NCBI GenBank assembly: GCA_913030605.1
Contig: CAJWEZ010000001.1
Location: 62,001-126,000, forward strand
Direction of reading: 5' to 3'
Origin: an uncultured Spirochaeta sp.
GTDB taxonomy: Bacteria; Spirochaetota; Spirochaetia; DSM-27196; Alkalispirochaetaceae
DNA length: 64,000 bases
Made by a program: the position numbers and the translations under genes. Positions 51,413 through 59,981 of the stretch are shown one piece after another; within the stretch, counting starts at the first letter, position 1, and every line of letters starts with the position of its first letter. The notes beneath the pieces were generated by a model. It had not been told where the DNA came from. It saw only the letters and a program-made list of their open reading frames with translations, and made no database searches.

Positions 51413-52754
51413 CTACGATGTGTTGGTAATCGGTGTCGGCATGGCCGGCGTCTCGGTGGCGCACAAGGCGGCGCGGTCGGGCAAGCGGGTTGCCGTGGCG
51501 GATTCGAGGCCCTATGGCGGGACGTGCGCGTTGCGTGGGTGTGACCCCAAGAAGGTGCTTGTCGGAGCAGCCGAATTGATCGATTCGAGTCGCCGCATGT
51601 CCGGCTCGGGTGTGGAGGGAGAGCTCACCGTTGACTGGCCCGCCCTCATGAAACATAAAGCGTCGATAATCGAGGACACCCCCGGGTCCCTGGAACAGTC
51701 GATGTCCAAGTTGGGTGTTGAGACGCTGCATGGCGCTGCGCGGTTCATCGGTCGCCACACAGTAATGGTGAACGACCGGCAAGTAGACGCGGAGCATATC
51801 GTCATCGCCGTCGGACAACGACCCCGGACGCTCGGTTTCCCGGGTGCCGAACACGTGATCACCAGCACCGACTTCCTCGACCTCCCCGAGCTTCCGAAAC
51901 GGATTGTCTTTGTCGGCGGTGGTTTTGTCTCCATGGAGTTCGCCCACATAGCCGCCCGAGCCGGAGCGGAGGTTACCGTCCTCCAGAGAGGCGCTCATAT
52001 CCTCAAGGGTTTTGATCCGGACCTGGCGGACCGTCTGACCGAGGTCTCCCGCGAACTGGGTGTCGATATCCGGCTCAACACGGAGGTTGGGGCGGTAAAC
52101 CGGCGTGGTGACGGCGAATCGCCGTACACCGTTTCCACGACCGACGGTGCGGAGATCGAGACGGGCCTTGTCGTCCACGGGGCCGGTCGTGTGCCGGAGC
52201 TGGACGATCTGGACCTGGAGGTGGGGGAAGTCTCCTTCGATCCGACCCGGGGTATCGAGGTGAACGAGTTCCTTCAGAGTGTTTCCAACCCGGCCGTCTA
52301 CGCTGCGGGCGACGCCGCGAACACCGCCGGGCCAAAGCTCACCCCCGTGGCGGTGCACGAGGGGATGGTTGCCGTGGGCAATATCCTCAAGGACAATCGA
52401 AAACAGCCCAATTACCGGGGAACCCCCAGCGTAGCCTTCACCATTCCCTCCCTGGCACGGGCAGGTTTATTGGAAGAAGAAGCACGGGACGCGGGCTACG
52501 ATGTCGAGGTTAAATCGGGCGATATGAGCGACTGGTACACCCTTCGCAGGACAAACGAGTCATACGGGGCCTACAAGGTGATCATCGACAAAACAAGCGG
52601 AACGATTCTAGGGGCGCACATTCTCGCAGGCCATGCCGGCGAGACGATCAACATCTTTGCCACGGCAATTCGGAACGAGATTTCCGTGCTGGAGCTGAAG
52701 ACCGGCATCTACGTGCATCCGGCCGCAACGTCGGACATCACGTATATGTTGTAG
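51396..52754 (+). CDS. MerR-controlled FAD disulfide oxidoreductase (glutathione-reductase/MerA-like)
   Basis: The 452-residue flavoprotein has the N-terminal FAD motif DVLVIGVGMAGVS, the redox pair Cys44-Cys49 (GGTCALRGCDPKKV), NAD(P)-binding VFVGGGFVSMEFAHIAA and YAAGDAAN. It belongs to the disulfide reductase family. It is not a classical mercuric reductase: there is no N-terminal MerP-like domain, no C-terminal Cys pair, and the end reads HPAATSD in place of the HPTxxE motif. The mer-type promoter and MerR gene still point to a mercury or thiol-metal task. Confidence 0.85.
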   Translation: MESNNSYDVLVIGVGMAGVSVAHKAARSGKRVAVADSRPYGGTCALRGCDPKKVLVGAAELIDSSRRMSGSGVEGELTVDWPALMKHKASIIEDTPGSLEQSMSKLGVETLHGAARFIGRHTVMVNDRQVDAEHIVIAVGQRPRTLGFPGAEHVITSTDFLDLPELPKRIVFVGGGFVSMEFAHIAARAGAEVTVLQRGAHILKGFDPDLADRLTEVSRELGVDIRLNTEVGAVNRRGDGESPYTVSTTDGAEIETGLVVHGAGRVPELDDLDLEVGEVSFDPTRGIEVNEFLQSVSNPAVYAAGDAANTAGPKLTPVAVHEGMVAVGNILKDNRKQPNYRGTPSVAFTIPSLARAGLLEEEARDAGYDVEVKSGDMSDWYTLRRTNESYGAYKVIIDKTSGTILGAHILAGHAGETINIFATAIRNEISVLELKTGIYVHPAATSDITYML

Positions 52755-52771
52755 AGCGTGGAGGCAGCACC

Positions 52772-53212
52772 ATGGCCACACTCACCATCGGAGAGGTAGC
52801 ACGACGGGCCGGAGTCGGCGTTGAGACGGTCCGCTACTACGAGCGGGAGAGGCTCGTTCCCGCACCTGAACGGAGCGAATCCGGGTATCGGCAGTTTCCG
52901 CCCGAAACCGTGCAGCGATTGCTCTTCATCGCCCACGCCAAGCGCCTCGGCTTCTCGTTGAAGGAGATCGCCGAGCTCCTCGCCCTTAGGGTAGACACGC
53001 CGTCGGCGATTGCGTGCGACGAAGTCCGAGCTCACGCCCGGCGGAAGTTAGAGAATGTTCAGGAACGGATCGCCGCCCTCCACAGGATAGAAGATGTGTT
53101 GACGGCACTCATCGACAGCTGCCGCAGCCGAGCCGCCACCGACCCGTGTCCGATCCTTGATTCGCTGGAACGCACGGATACCGACAAGACAAGAAAGGAG
53201 ACTGAATCATGA
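52772..53212 (+). CDS. merR: Mercury-type MerR activator
   Basis: The 146-residue regulator has the MerR helix-turn-helix (TIGEVARRAGVGVETVRYYE) and cysteines at 82, 117 and 126 (IACDEV, DSCRSR, DPCPIL), the same positions as the three Hg(II) ligands of Tn501 MerR. This supports true mercury sensing. Unlike the usual divergent placement, it is co-directional and downstream of its likely target. It overlaps the next gene by four bases. Confidence 0.88.
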   Translation: MATLTIGEVARRAGVGVETVRYYERERLVPAPERSESGYRQFPPETVQRLLFIAHAKRLGFSLKEIAELLALRVDTPSAIACDEVRAHARRKLENVQERIAALHRIEDVLTALIDSCRSRAATDPCPILDSLERTDTDKTRKETES

Positions 53213-53529
53213 GTACAAACGCAACAGGACTGACGATCGACCTGCTTTACTTCGACGGGTGCCCGTCGTACAGGCAGGCGTGGAACGACATCCTCGACGT
53301 CCTTGTAGAGGAAAAAAAAGACGCCTCGGTACGGCTACTTGCCGTGGAGGATTTGGATCGGGCCAAAGAGCTTCGCTTCGCCGGGTCTCCGACAATCTGG
53401 GTCAACGGCCGGGATCTGGAAGACTACCGGGGAGACGGCGTGATGGCGTGCCGGGTGTACAAGGAAAACAACGGCAAGGGGTGGCCGAGTAAGAGACTCC
53501 TCAGAGAGAAGATCAAGGTCGCGAATTAA
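53209..53529 (+). CDS. Small thioredoxin-like protein of the mer-type operon
   Basis: The 106-residue product has the start of a thioredoxin-like fold (IDLLYFDGCPSYRQAW, Cys18) and the cis-Pro loop AGSPTIWVNGRDL. The second active-site Cys is replaced (CPSY), so it is not a normal CxxC redox protein. Such proteins often follow merA or MerR genes and may shuttle thiols or metal. The ATGA overlap couples it to merR. Confidence 0.78.
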   Translation: MSTNATGLTIDLLYFDGCPSYRQAWNDILDVLVEEKKDASVRLLAVEDLDRAKELRFAGSPTIWVNGRDLEDYRGDGVMACRVYKENNGKGWPSKRLLREKIKVAN

Positions 53530-53724
53530 TGAATCCACGCTCCTCCTATATTCCGATGATTATTGGAATACAACAGGAACTAAGAACGACTTTAAGCACG
53601 TTGTATATCTGGAGATTTCGAAGGCTCTCGCGGCGTACACCGATCCGCGGCGTCCCGAAACGTCCCCGGAACATGTGAACCCGTTTAACGCAATCGGAGT
53701 CTCCGCACGGGACGTCTTCCGGTG

Positions 53725-55674
53725 TCATCGTTGCTTCTTGCCAAAGCCACTCTGATCGTCGACATCGGCGTGCCACCGAAAGTCACACCGCTCGGCTCCC
53801 GACGCAATGGTGCCGGACCGCTCAAGCCGGCCGCCCCACTTTTCAGCCAGCGGAAAGTCCAAATTACACCACGTGTTCACGCACAACTCCGACTCGTCGT
53901 GACGCGCGAAGAACTCGGCGACCGGACACCTCATACAGTCGAAGCCGACGACATGTGACGGCCCCTCGACGTCCTGCCACAAATATCCGGGCTCGCCGAA
54001 CGGAAAGGAGCGAAAGAGATCGGTGGCGATACGCAGGCGCTTGGCCGGGTCTCGCGTATAGGCGCCGGCGATCAGCAGCGGCGGCTCGCCCATCTTCGTG
54101 TAGAGACGCCAACCCGCGTCATAAATGATTTCGTAGGCGCGTTTTTTGTCGAGACCATGGGCGCTAAGGACCTCGAACACGGCCAAGGTCGCCAGAGCGA
54201 GGTGAGTGGTAAAGGTGGCGCCAACGGTGTCTGCGACGGGAAGGTCGGGCTCGAGTTCGTAGTATCGTTCCCAGACCGCCTCGAGGATTTCGCCGGACTT
54301 TCCCGCCAGCGGTGTCTCACGCAAGGCGTCTCGAAAGTGCCGTTCCAGCAGCTCTTTCCATAGCGCGCCGTGTGCGAGCTGGTCTTTGGCACGATCGATG
54401 GTCGCGCTCCAGAACTCGTCCGTCAACTCGTCGGTCGCCTCTCTGTCCCACGTATCGTCGACGGCTTCCATAGGCACGATCTCTCCCAGAAACAGAAGCT
54501 CGGGGACGAACTGACTCACACGACGCTTCACCAAATCCAGCGAACTGGCCCGTTCGGTGAACTCGCGGGCGATGATCGGTCGAGCCACCTGCTCGAAACG
54601 CATCTCGGGATCGAGCACGAAGAGCAACGTCTCGGCTGTCGTCAGCGCCTTGGCATGCAACATCAATTCGCTGGGAAATACGAAACCGTATTTGTAGCCG
54701 GCGCGCATCATCTCCATATACACGCGTGTAAAACTCATCTCGCTCAGGGGCGAACTGTAGAACATCTCGGCGAGCTCGGAGAATTTTTCGAAGAAGCGCC
54801 CTTCGTCGGCTCCGGGAAGCTCTCGCGTCTGCGCCTTGAAATGATGAAACGCGCGACGAACCTGCCGCTGAACCACTGCAATGAGGTAGAGAATGAAACG
54901 GTCGCGCTGGGCGCCGCTCAGTTCGCCGTACATCCCAAAGTCGAGCAGCGTAAAGGTGCCGTCGTCATGGAAAAAGACATTGCCCGGGTGCAAATCGGCG
55001 TGGAATAGTCCATCGATGACGAACATTTTCATAAGCACCTCGACGAGTGACTCGACAAGGTGTCGGCGTGTCGGTCGGTCGAGTCGCTCCGCGGCCTGTC
55101 CTAGGCGCATCCCCTCGACCCAATCCAGGGTCAACACACGCGCGCTCGTCTGGTCCCAGTGAACCGCCGGCAGCCGCACGTGTGGTAGGTCAACCAAGTT
55201 GGTCCGAAAACGATCGATGATCTGCCCCTCGTTGACAAAGTCAAGCTCTTGCAGCGTATAGCGGCGAAACTCATCGAAAAAGCCCACCAGGTTGGTGCGC
55301 TCGAGCCGGCGAGGAGTTAGCCGCCGCAGCCACCCGAGGCCATACGCAATAGCGTCGAGATCAAGCCGTATCTTCTCGTCCAGCGCCGAGCGTTGGACTT
55401 TGAGGGCGACCGTGCGGCCACTGCCGGCGAGCTTGGCCCGATGCACCTGCGCCAGCGAGGCAGCCGCGATGGGCTCTGAGTCAATCTCGGAAAAGTGAGT
55501 CTCCAAGCGTGATCCCAGCGCAGCTACCAAAGTCCGGCGGACCACGTCGAACTCCTCTGGAGGTTGGTTCTCCTGAAGACGCTCAAGCGCGTCGATGTAC
55601 TGTTCCGGGAGCACGTCCGGGCGGGTGCTCAGGACCTGGCCCAGTTTGACGAAGGTAGGTCCAAACTCTACCAA
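53725..55674 (-). CDS. UbiB/ABC1 kinase-like protein fused to an ATC-hydrolase-like domain
   Basis: Residues 1 to about 400 match the ABC1/UbiB atypical kinase family: GPTFVKLGQVLSTRPDVLP, the Ala-rich loop AAASLAQVH, HADLHPGNV and LLDFGMYG. The last 200 residues resemble L-2-amino-thiazoline-4-carboxylate hydrolase domains (VGFDCMRCPVAEFF, CNLDFPLAEKWG, ASGAERCDFRWH) with several Cys. I know of no common fusion of the two. UbiB proteins support quinone or lipid metabolism. The TTG at 55674 is the first usual start, but family-like sequence (LRRISRLIHIVRAARSQYRR) continues upstream to a stop near 55835 without ATG, GTG or TTG. The N-terminus may be truncated. Confidence 0.8.
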   Translation of the reverse strand: MVEFGPTFVKLGQVLSTRPDVLPEQYIDALERLQENQPPEEFDVVRRTLVAALGSRLETHFSEIDSEPIAAASLAQVHRAKLAGSGRTVALKVQRSALDEKIRLDLDAIAYGLGWLRRLTPRRLERTNLVGFFDEFRRYTLQELDFVNEGQIIDRFRTNLVDLPHVRLPAVHWDQTSARVLTLDWVEGMRLGQAAERLDRPTRRHLVESLVEVLMKMFVIDGLFHADLHPGNVFFHDDGTFTLLDFGMYGELSGAQRDRFILYLIAVVQRQVRRAFHHFKAQTRELPGADEGRFFEKFSELAEMFYSSPLSEMSFTRVYMEMMRAGYKYGFVFPSELMLHAKALTTAETLLFVLDPEMRFEQVARPIIAREFTERASSLDLVKRRVSQFVPELLFLGEIVPMEAVDDTWDREATDELTDEFWSATIDRAKDQLAHGALWKELLERHFRDALRETPLAGKSGEILEAVWERYYELEPDLPVADTVGATFTTHLALATLAVFEVLSAHGLDKKRAYEIIYDAGWRLYTKMGEPPLLIAGAYTRDPAKRLRIATDLFRSFPFGEPGYLWQDVEGPSHVVGFDCMRCPVAEFFARHDESELCVNTWCNLDFPLAEKWGGRLERSGTIASGAERCDFRWHADVDDQSGFGKKQR

Positions 55675-56346
55675 CGTGTCAACAAACGCCTGAGGAGCCG
55701 CATTATCGCTGCCGGCTTGGAAGCGCCGATAGCGACGATACTGGCTGCGAGCGGCGCGAACGATATGTATCAGGCGGGAAATGCGTCGCAGGGACTTGCC
55801 TCCGTGTTCAGGCAGCGGCTATCGAGCCGGCTACACTCGGACGCATGGGTCCGTATGTTAGTCAATCGACCTTCGGTGAGGATCATCGCAATTGCCAGCA
55901 TAGCTAGTCGATATCCTCGAGTCAACGTATCAGGACAGCCGCGGGTGCCGAGGGCTCCCCAGGAGGGCGTGCGGCGGTAGCGCACCGACGGGGCGCAAGT
56001 CGACTGCACGCGATCCACTCTCGATAGGTTGTCGCCCTTCGACCCGGGGGAGATCGCTCGGGCGGCGTGAGCTCCGCCTGGACGCCACCGCACGACTGAC
56101 CGATGCCCTCCCGGGCACAGTGCAGTACGCCTTGTAGAGCAGGACGACTATCCGTAAGAATAACGTGAGCAAATAGAAGAACGCGTCGGTGGCGATAGAC
56201 CGAAGGGGTATTCATTGAAGAATGCCTTCGGTCCGCAAACCTAAACAAGGAGGCACGATAAAAAGTAAACCGTGAGCCGGTGGATTAGAATATCGCCAAG
56301 AATCAAATGATTTGAGGCGGACCGGGTGCTGTTCGTCATTGTTGAT
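55675..56346. other. No supported gene; scar region upstream of the UbiB-type gene
   Basis: The first 160 bases still read as UbiB-like N-terminal sequence on the minus strand without a start codon. The rest has only short frames. This looks like a rearranged junction beside the IS110 remnant. Confidence 0.5.
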
Positions 56347-56410
56347 AGCCTGCGAGGCTGACAAGGAGAATGAGGAGCGGTAACCGTAGCGTGCAATGAC
56401 CTGCGAGGTC
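56347..56410 (+). other. Paired hairpins upstream of the IS110-type ORF
   Basis: Two similar stem-loops, AGCCT-GCG-AGGCT (56347-56359) and GACCT-GCG-AGGTC (56398-56410), lie 38 bases apart and 64 bases before an IS110-type start. The left end of IS110 elements encodes a structured bridge RNA, so these may be its remnant. The assignment is tentative. Confidence 0.35.
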
Positions 56411-56473
56411 GAATAGGAGAGTGGCACGATCCACCGCATAGGACTCCGGCTCAAATCGAGGGAGGAGAGCGAG

Positions 56474-56596
56474 ATGCGAATGAGCGTAGGAGTTGATTTG
56501 CACAAGAGTCAGTTCACGGTGTACTGGCGGAGCGACGACGGGATTACCGGAAGAGACGAGCGGTATCCAACGACCAACGACGGCTACCGACGATAA
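56474..56596 (+). pseudogene. IS110-family transposase remnant (N-terminus)
   Basis: The 40-residue frame reads MRMSVGVDLHKSQFTVYWR, the start of IS110 transposases (VGVDLHK with the first catalytic Asp of the DEDD site), then stops at 56594. The remaining ~300 residues are absent; the ferric-reductase-like gene begins 78 bases on. Only the left part of the element survives. Confidence 0.75.
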
Positions 56597-56673
56597 TCGT
56601 ATGGCGCGTCCCGAAGATGGTTCCGCATTCCGCATTCCGCCGGCCGACGGGACGCAAGGAAGGAGATTACCAA

Positions 56674-57378
56674 ATGTTGCTCGGAATAAAAAGTCGACGC
56701 ATGGTATTGCTTCGGTACGTTGTGGTTGGTGTGTTCGCGGGCATATCGTTTTATATGGGTTGGTGGCTCAATTCGACCTGGAGCGCCGACATGCGCTTAT
56801 GGAAGTCCTTTGGAGTCGGGACGTTCGCCTTGCTCTGGTTCACCGCAGTCATTGGTCCCGCCGCGGTCGTGTGGTCGCCACTCATGACCGTTGTGACCTG
56901 GCGGCGAGAGACCGGGGTGTGGTTTGTGGTAATGGGAATGGTGCATGGCTACCTCGTATGGGACGGGTGGGCTCGATGGGATGTTGCGAGCCTGTTGGGT
57001 TTCCGATACGCTCCGGAGTTGGAGATCTACCTGCGAGCCGAGCCCGGATTCGGCTTGGCCAACCTGATGGGTATCGTTGCACTTGGATTAGGGCTCTCCT
57101 TAGCCGCGACATCCTTTGACAAGGCCGTGAGTTTCTTGGGCATTTCCACCTGGAAATGGCTTCATACATTCACCTATGTCATTTTTTACGTGGCTGTACT
57201 TCACGCCATCTACTTTGCATTCATTCACTACACTCCGTCACCAGAGCGGCCCGGGGCAGTCTACCCAGCGAATCCACTACGCTTTGTGTACGTTGGCGCA
57301 TTGCTGTCGGTCGCTCTGGCTCAAGCGGCCGCTTTCTTTCGGATCCTCAGTCGTCGGCGAGCGGTTGGGGCGCAGTGA
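56674..57378 (+). CDS. Ferric-reductase-like transmembrane protein
   Basis: The 234-residue protein has about six hydrophobic helices. His residues in VMGMVHGYLVWDG, WLHTFTYVIFYVAVLHAIYF are placed as heme b ligands in the ferric reductase/MsrQ/YedZ family. It would pass electrons across the inner membrane. AAGGAG precedes the ATG at 56674. Two downstream genes, including an FAD reductase, complete the set, but an IS3 element has landed right after this gene. Confidence 0.78.
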   Translation: MLLGIKSRRMVLLRYVVVGVFAGISFYMGWWLNSTWSADMRLWKSFGVGTFALLWFTAVIGPAAVVWSPLMTVVTWRRETGVWFVVMGMVHGYLVWDGWARWDVASLLGFRYAPELEIYLRAEPGFGLANLMGIVALGLGLSLAATSFDKAVSFLGISTWKWLHTFTYVIFYVAVLHAIYFAFIHYTPSPERPGAVYPANPLRFVYVGALLSVALAQAAAFFRILSRRRAVGAQ

Positions 57379-57422
57379 AGCCACAGGGACGGGTTGGAAT
57401 TCCCCCAGTTTTGTAGACACTC

Positions 57423-58283
57423 TTAGCCTGCGCAGCGTAGCTGCTCATACTCCACGGGAGACATCCCGCCGAGATACTCATGCCGTCGTTTCTTGTTGTA
57501 GAAGACCTCGATGTAATCAAAGATATCAGCGCGTGCCTGAGCCCGAGTCCTGTAGACTCGCCGTCTTATACGCTCTTTCTTAAGACTGCTGAAAAATGCC
57601 TCCACGGCGGCGTTGTCGTAACAGTTACCCCGGCGACTCATACTCCGCTGTAGTCCGTGCTCATCGCAAAAACGAACCCAGTCATCACTGCTAAACTGAG
57701 AACCTTGATCGGAGTGGATGATGAGTCCAGGCCGTGTTTGCCGTCTCCATATCGCCATCAATAACGCTTGAAGAACCAGGTCTCGGTGGAGCGTCTTCTG
57801 CATCGACCAACCAATGATTCGTCGAGAATAGAGGTCCATTACGACCGCGAGATAGAGCCATCCTTCGAAAGTCCTCACGTAGGTGATGTCGATGACCCAC
57901 GCCTGATCTGGTTGTTCGTAGGAGAACTCCTGTCCGAGAAGATTGTCCGCCGTCTGAGAGGGCTTTCCGTAACGTTGTACGCGTTTCTTGAGTCCTCTCT
58001 CAGCTTGGATGCCATTCTCTCGCATGATTCGGGCAACACGGTTCTTTCCGCAATGCTCGCCATCCTCTCGCAAATCCGCGTAGATCCGAGGACTGCCGTA
58101 AACCCGATCACTCTCCTCCCAGAAGAACGTGATTCTCCTGCGAAGCCGCTCGTTCTCCTGGGTTCGATTCGAATCTGGTCGATTGAGCCACGCATAGAAT
58201 CCACTACGATGCACTTTTAGAACTCGGCACATAGATACCACGCGAAACTCGGTCCTATGGTCGCTGATGAAGGCATACCTCAC
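57423..58283 (-). CDS. IS3-family transposase OrfB (integrase)
   Basis: The 286-residue catalytic protein has the DDE triad in WVIDITYV, HSDQGSQFSS and NAAVEAFFSSLKKE, as in the rve integrase core, plus the HTH_21 region (YGSPRIYADLRED). It overlaps OrfA by four bases; the OrfAB transposase is usually made by ribosomal frameshift. Confidence 0.95.
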   Translation of the reverse strand: MRYAFISDHRTEFRVVSMCRVLKVHRSGFYAWLNRPDSNRTQENERLRRRITFFWEESDRVYGSPRIYADLREDGEHCGKNRVARIMRENGIQAERGLKKRVQRYGKPSQTADNLLGQEFSYEQPDQAWVIDITYVRTFEGWLYLAVVMDLYSRRIIGWSMQKTLHRDLVLQALLMAIWRRQTRPGLIIHSDQGSQFSSDDWVRFCDEHGLQRSMSRRGNCYDNAAVEAFFSSLKKERIRRRVYRTRAQARADIFDYIEVFYNKKRRHEYLGGMSPVEYEQLRCAG

Positions 58284-58567
58284 TCGGACTGATTTGCGAA
58301 GTATGCCGCGGCTTTTTTTAGTATGTCCCGCTCTTCCTGAACTCGCCGAAGCTCAGCCTTCAATCGTGCATTTTCCACCTGAAGGTCTTTGTTCGTAGCT
58401 TCTGCTTGCGTCGAATCAGGATTTCTTGGATCCTCGCTAAGCCACTTCGAGAGACTGTTCCTCGAAACACCGATTCGCTTGGCGACCTCGACCACCGTGT
58501 ATCCTCTTTCCAGCACTTGCGTCACCGCTTCGCGCTTGAACTCGTCCGTGTATCTTGGACTTCCCAT
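58280..58567 (-). CDS. IS3-family transposase OrfA
   Basis: The 95-residue protein has the helix-turn-helix (RYTDEFKREAVTQVLERG, then KRIGVSRNSLSKWL) and the leucine-zipper helix ending EERDILKKAAAYFA that is typical of IS3 OrfA. It binds the element ends. Confidence 0.95.
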   Translation of the reverse strand: MGSPRYTDEFKREAVTQVLERGYTVVEVAKRIGVSRNSLSKWLSEDPRNPDSTQAEATNKDLQVENARLKAELRRVQEERDILKKAAAYFANQSE

Positions 58568-58636
58568 ACCACCATCCTTTCCTCATTTCTGAGTGTACAT
58601 GGTGTCTACGTTTTCGGGGGAACTCCAGGTACGTAA

Positions 58637-59278
58637 ATGAACAAGAGAACACCCCGTAAGATTCAAGAGATAACGGAGTCCACGCCGGTACGGAGTGCCG
58701 GGCGTTGGGCGGATCGCGCGCTCGTGATCGGCGTGACGGTGTTGTTCCTGCTGCCCTTCGTCGGTGTGGCGGCAATCTCTCTCTGGTCCACACCCGGTCC
58801 GACGGGCCGGATGGGCAGGGAACCATCGTCGTCGGCACCGCTGGGTGTGGCGAATGATCGTGGTACTCAGCCGTACGCCACGACCTTTACGATGACGATC
58901 TATAGTGGCGAACAACTCATCTCGCTCTGGGCACGGGATCTTGACACAAAACCGTTCTATCGACAAACCGTGGAGGTTGACGGGCGGACGGTGACGGATC
59001 AGATTTTCAGATATGACCGTCAACGATTTTACGCGGCCCGGGCCGGGACGGATGGGGACCTGACGTGGACCTTCTATGAGAGTGTGCAACCTGAAGATAT
59101 CGACCTACTGGAAATAGCGCGAGGGCCCGGGGTATGGGCAGCCACGTACGGAGTCGGCACTCAGGAGTTGCCGGCGAACGGTGAAACCATAACCGTGATG
59201 ATCACCAGCGTCGGAGAGCCGATACCGGATGCGACTTTTGAACTCCCGGCCGGCACCACTTCGACTCCCGCGCAGTGA
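58637..59278 (+). CDS. Membrane-anchored protein of the ferric-reductase-like operon
   Basis: The 213-residue product has one N-terminal transmembrane helix (ALVIGVTVLFLLPFVGVAAI) and a periplasmic beta-rich domain (YATTFTMTIYSGEQLISLW). I do not recognise the family. The IS3 element ends 10 bases before its ATG, and the likely original ribosome site (ACAGGGACGGG) now sits on the other side of the element. Translation is therefore probably reduced. It lies between the membrane reductase and the FAD reductase genes. Confidence 0.68.
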   Translation: MNKRTPRKIQEITESTPVRSAGRWADRALVIGVTVLFLLPFVGVAAISLWSTPGPTGRMGREPSSSAPLGVANDRGTQPYATTFTMTIYSGEQLISLWARDLDTKPFYRQTVEVDGRTVTDQIFRYDRQRFYAARAGTDGDLTWTFYESVQPEDIDLLEIARGPGVWAATYGVGTQELPANGETITVMITSVGEPIPDATFELPAGTTSTPAQ

Positions 59279-59291
59279 GGTAGGATTGACC

Positions 59292-59981
59292 ATGATCTAT
59301 GAGACGACGATCATAGGCAAGCGACGAGTGGCAAGCAGGACACTTGAAATTTCCGTTGGCCTGCCGAAAAGACTCAAGTATCAGCCTGGGCAGTACATGC
59401 AGGTTGCGGTACCCAAGCTCGCGCACTCCGACTTCAAAGGACGCTCACGGGTGATGTCAATGATCTCCTCGCCGTCCGAGAGGGATATCCTCACGTTTGC
59501 GTTTCGGGAGACCGGAAGCGGCTACAAACGCACCCTGGCGGAGTTGCCCCTCGGTTCGTCGGTGAAGCTGGAGGGGCCACACGGCTACTTCACACTCCCG
59601 GAGCAACCCCGCCGGCCGATCGTATGTGTCGCCGGCGGAATTGGGGTTACACCGTACGTCAGCATGATCCGAACGGTGGTGCTCCGATCTATACCGGTCG
59701 ACTTCACGTTGCTGTATGCCAACAGATCGCGTGAGTCCACGGCGTATCGCGAGGAACTGGCTCAGACAGCTTCAATGGCAATCAACGTTACGGTGCAGCA
59801 CATCGAGGGGCCGATTGAGCAGCACCACATCTCCGAAGTGGGTCGCGCGGTTGGTGGCGCGCACCGCTGCATCTGGAACGTTGCCGGCCCGCCCGCCATG
59901 GTTGATTCAGTGAGAAATTTCCTCTTCCTCACGCGAGTGAAACCTTTTATGGTCTGTTCTGAAGAATTTGCCGGATACTGA
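59292..59981 (+). CDS. FNR-type FAD/NAD(P) oxidoreductase
   Basis: The 229-residue protein has an FAD-binding domain ([28 protein letters not shown]) and an NAD(P)-binding domain ([17 protein letters not shown]), ending in the usual EEFAGY. No ferredoxin domain follows. It would feed electrons from NAD(P)H to the ferric-reductase-like protein. GAGGTAGG precedes the ATG at 59292. It ends at the deletion point of the decayed ATPase on the other strand. Confidence 0.87.
   Translation: MIYETTIIGKRRVASRTLEISVGLPKRLKYQPGQYMQVAVPKLAHSDFKGRSRVMSMISSPSERDILTFAFRETGSGYKRTLAELPLGSSVKLEGPHGYFTLPEQPRRPIVCVAGGIGVTPYVSMIRTVVLRSIPVDFTLLYANRSRESTAYREELAQTASMAINVTVQHIEGPIEQHHISEVGRAVGGAHRCIWNVAGPPAMVDSVRNFLFLTRVKPFMVCSEEFAGY

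Larger units (their letters stand above)
57395..58627 (-). mobile_element. IS3-family insertion sequence (intact)
   Basis: The 1233-bp element has inverted ends TGGAATTCCCCC and TGGAGTTCCCCC and a further shared GTAGACAC. It is flanked by a 3-bp target repeat GGT (57392-57394 and 58628-58630). Both transposase frames are intact and lie on the minus strand. The insertion is between the ferric-reductase-like gene and its next gene and looks recent. Confidence 0.92.

Noticed and set aside
51396-52754. Naming the flavoprotein merA
   Set aside because: The C-terminal Cys pair and HPTxxE motif are absent, so only membership of the disulfide reductase family is claimed.
53546-53776. Minus-strand ORF between the mer-type operon and the UbiB-type gene
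   Set aside because: It overlaps the end of the UbiB-type gene and has an unlikely composition rich in Arg, Cys and Ser.
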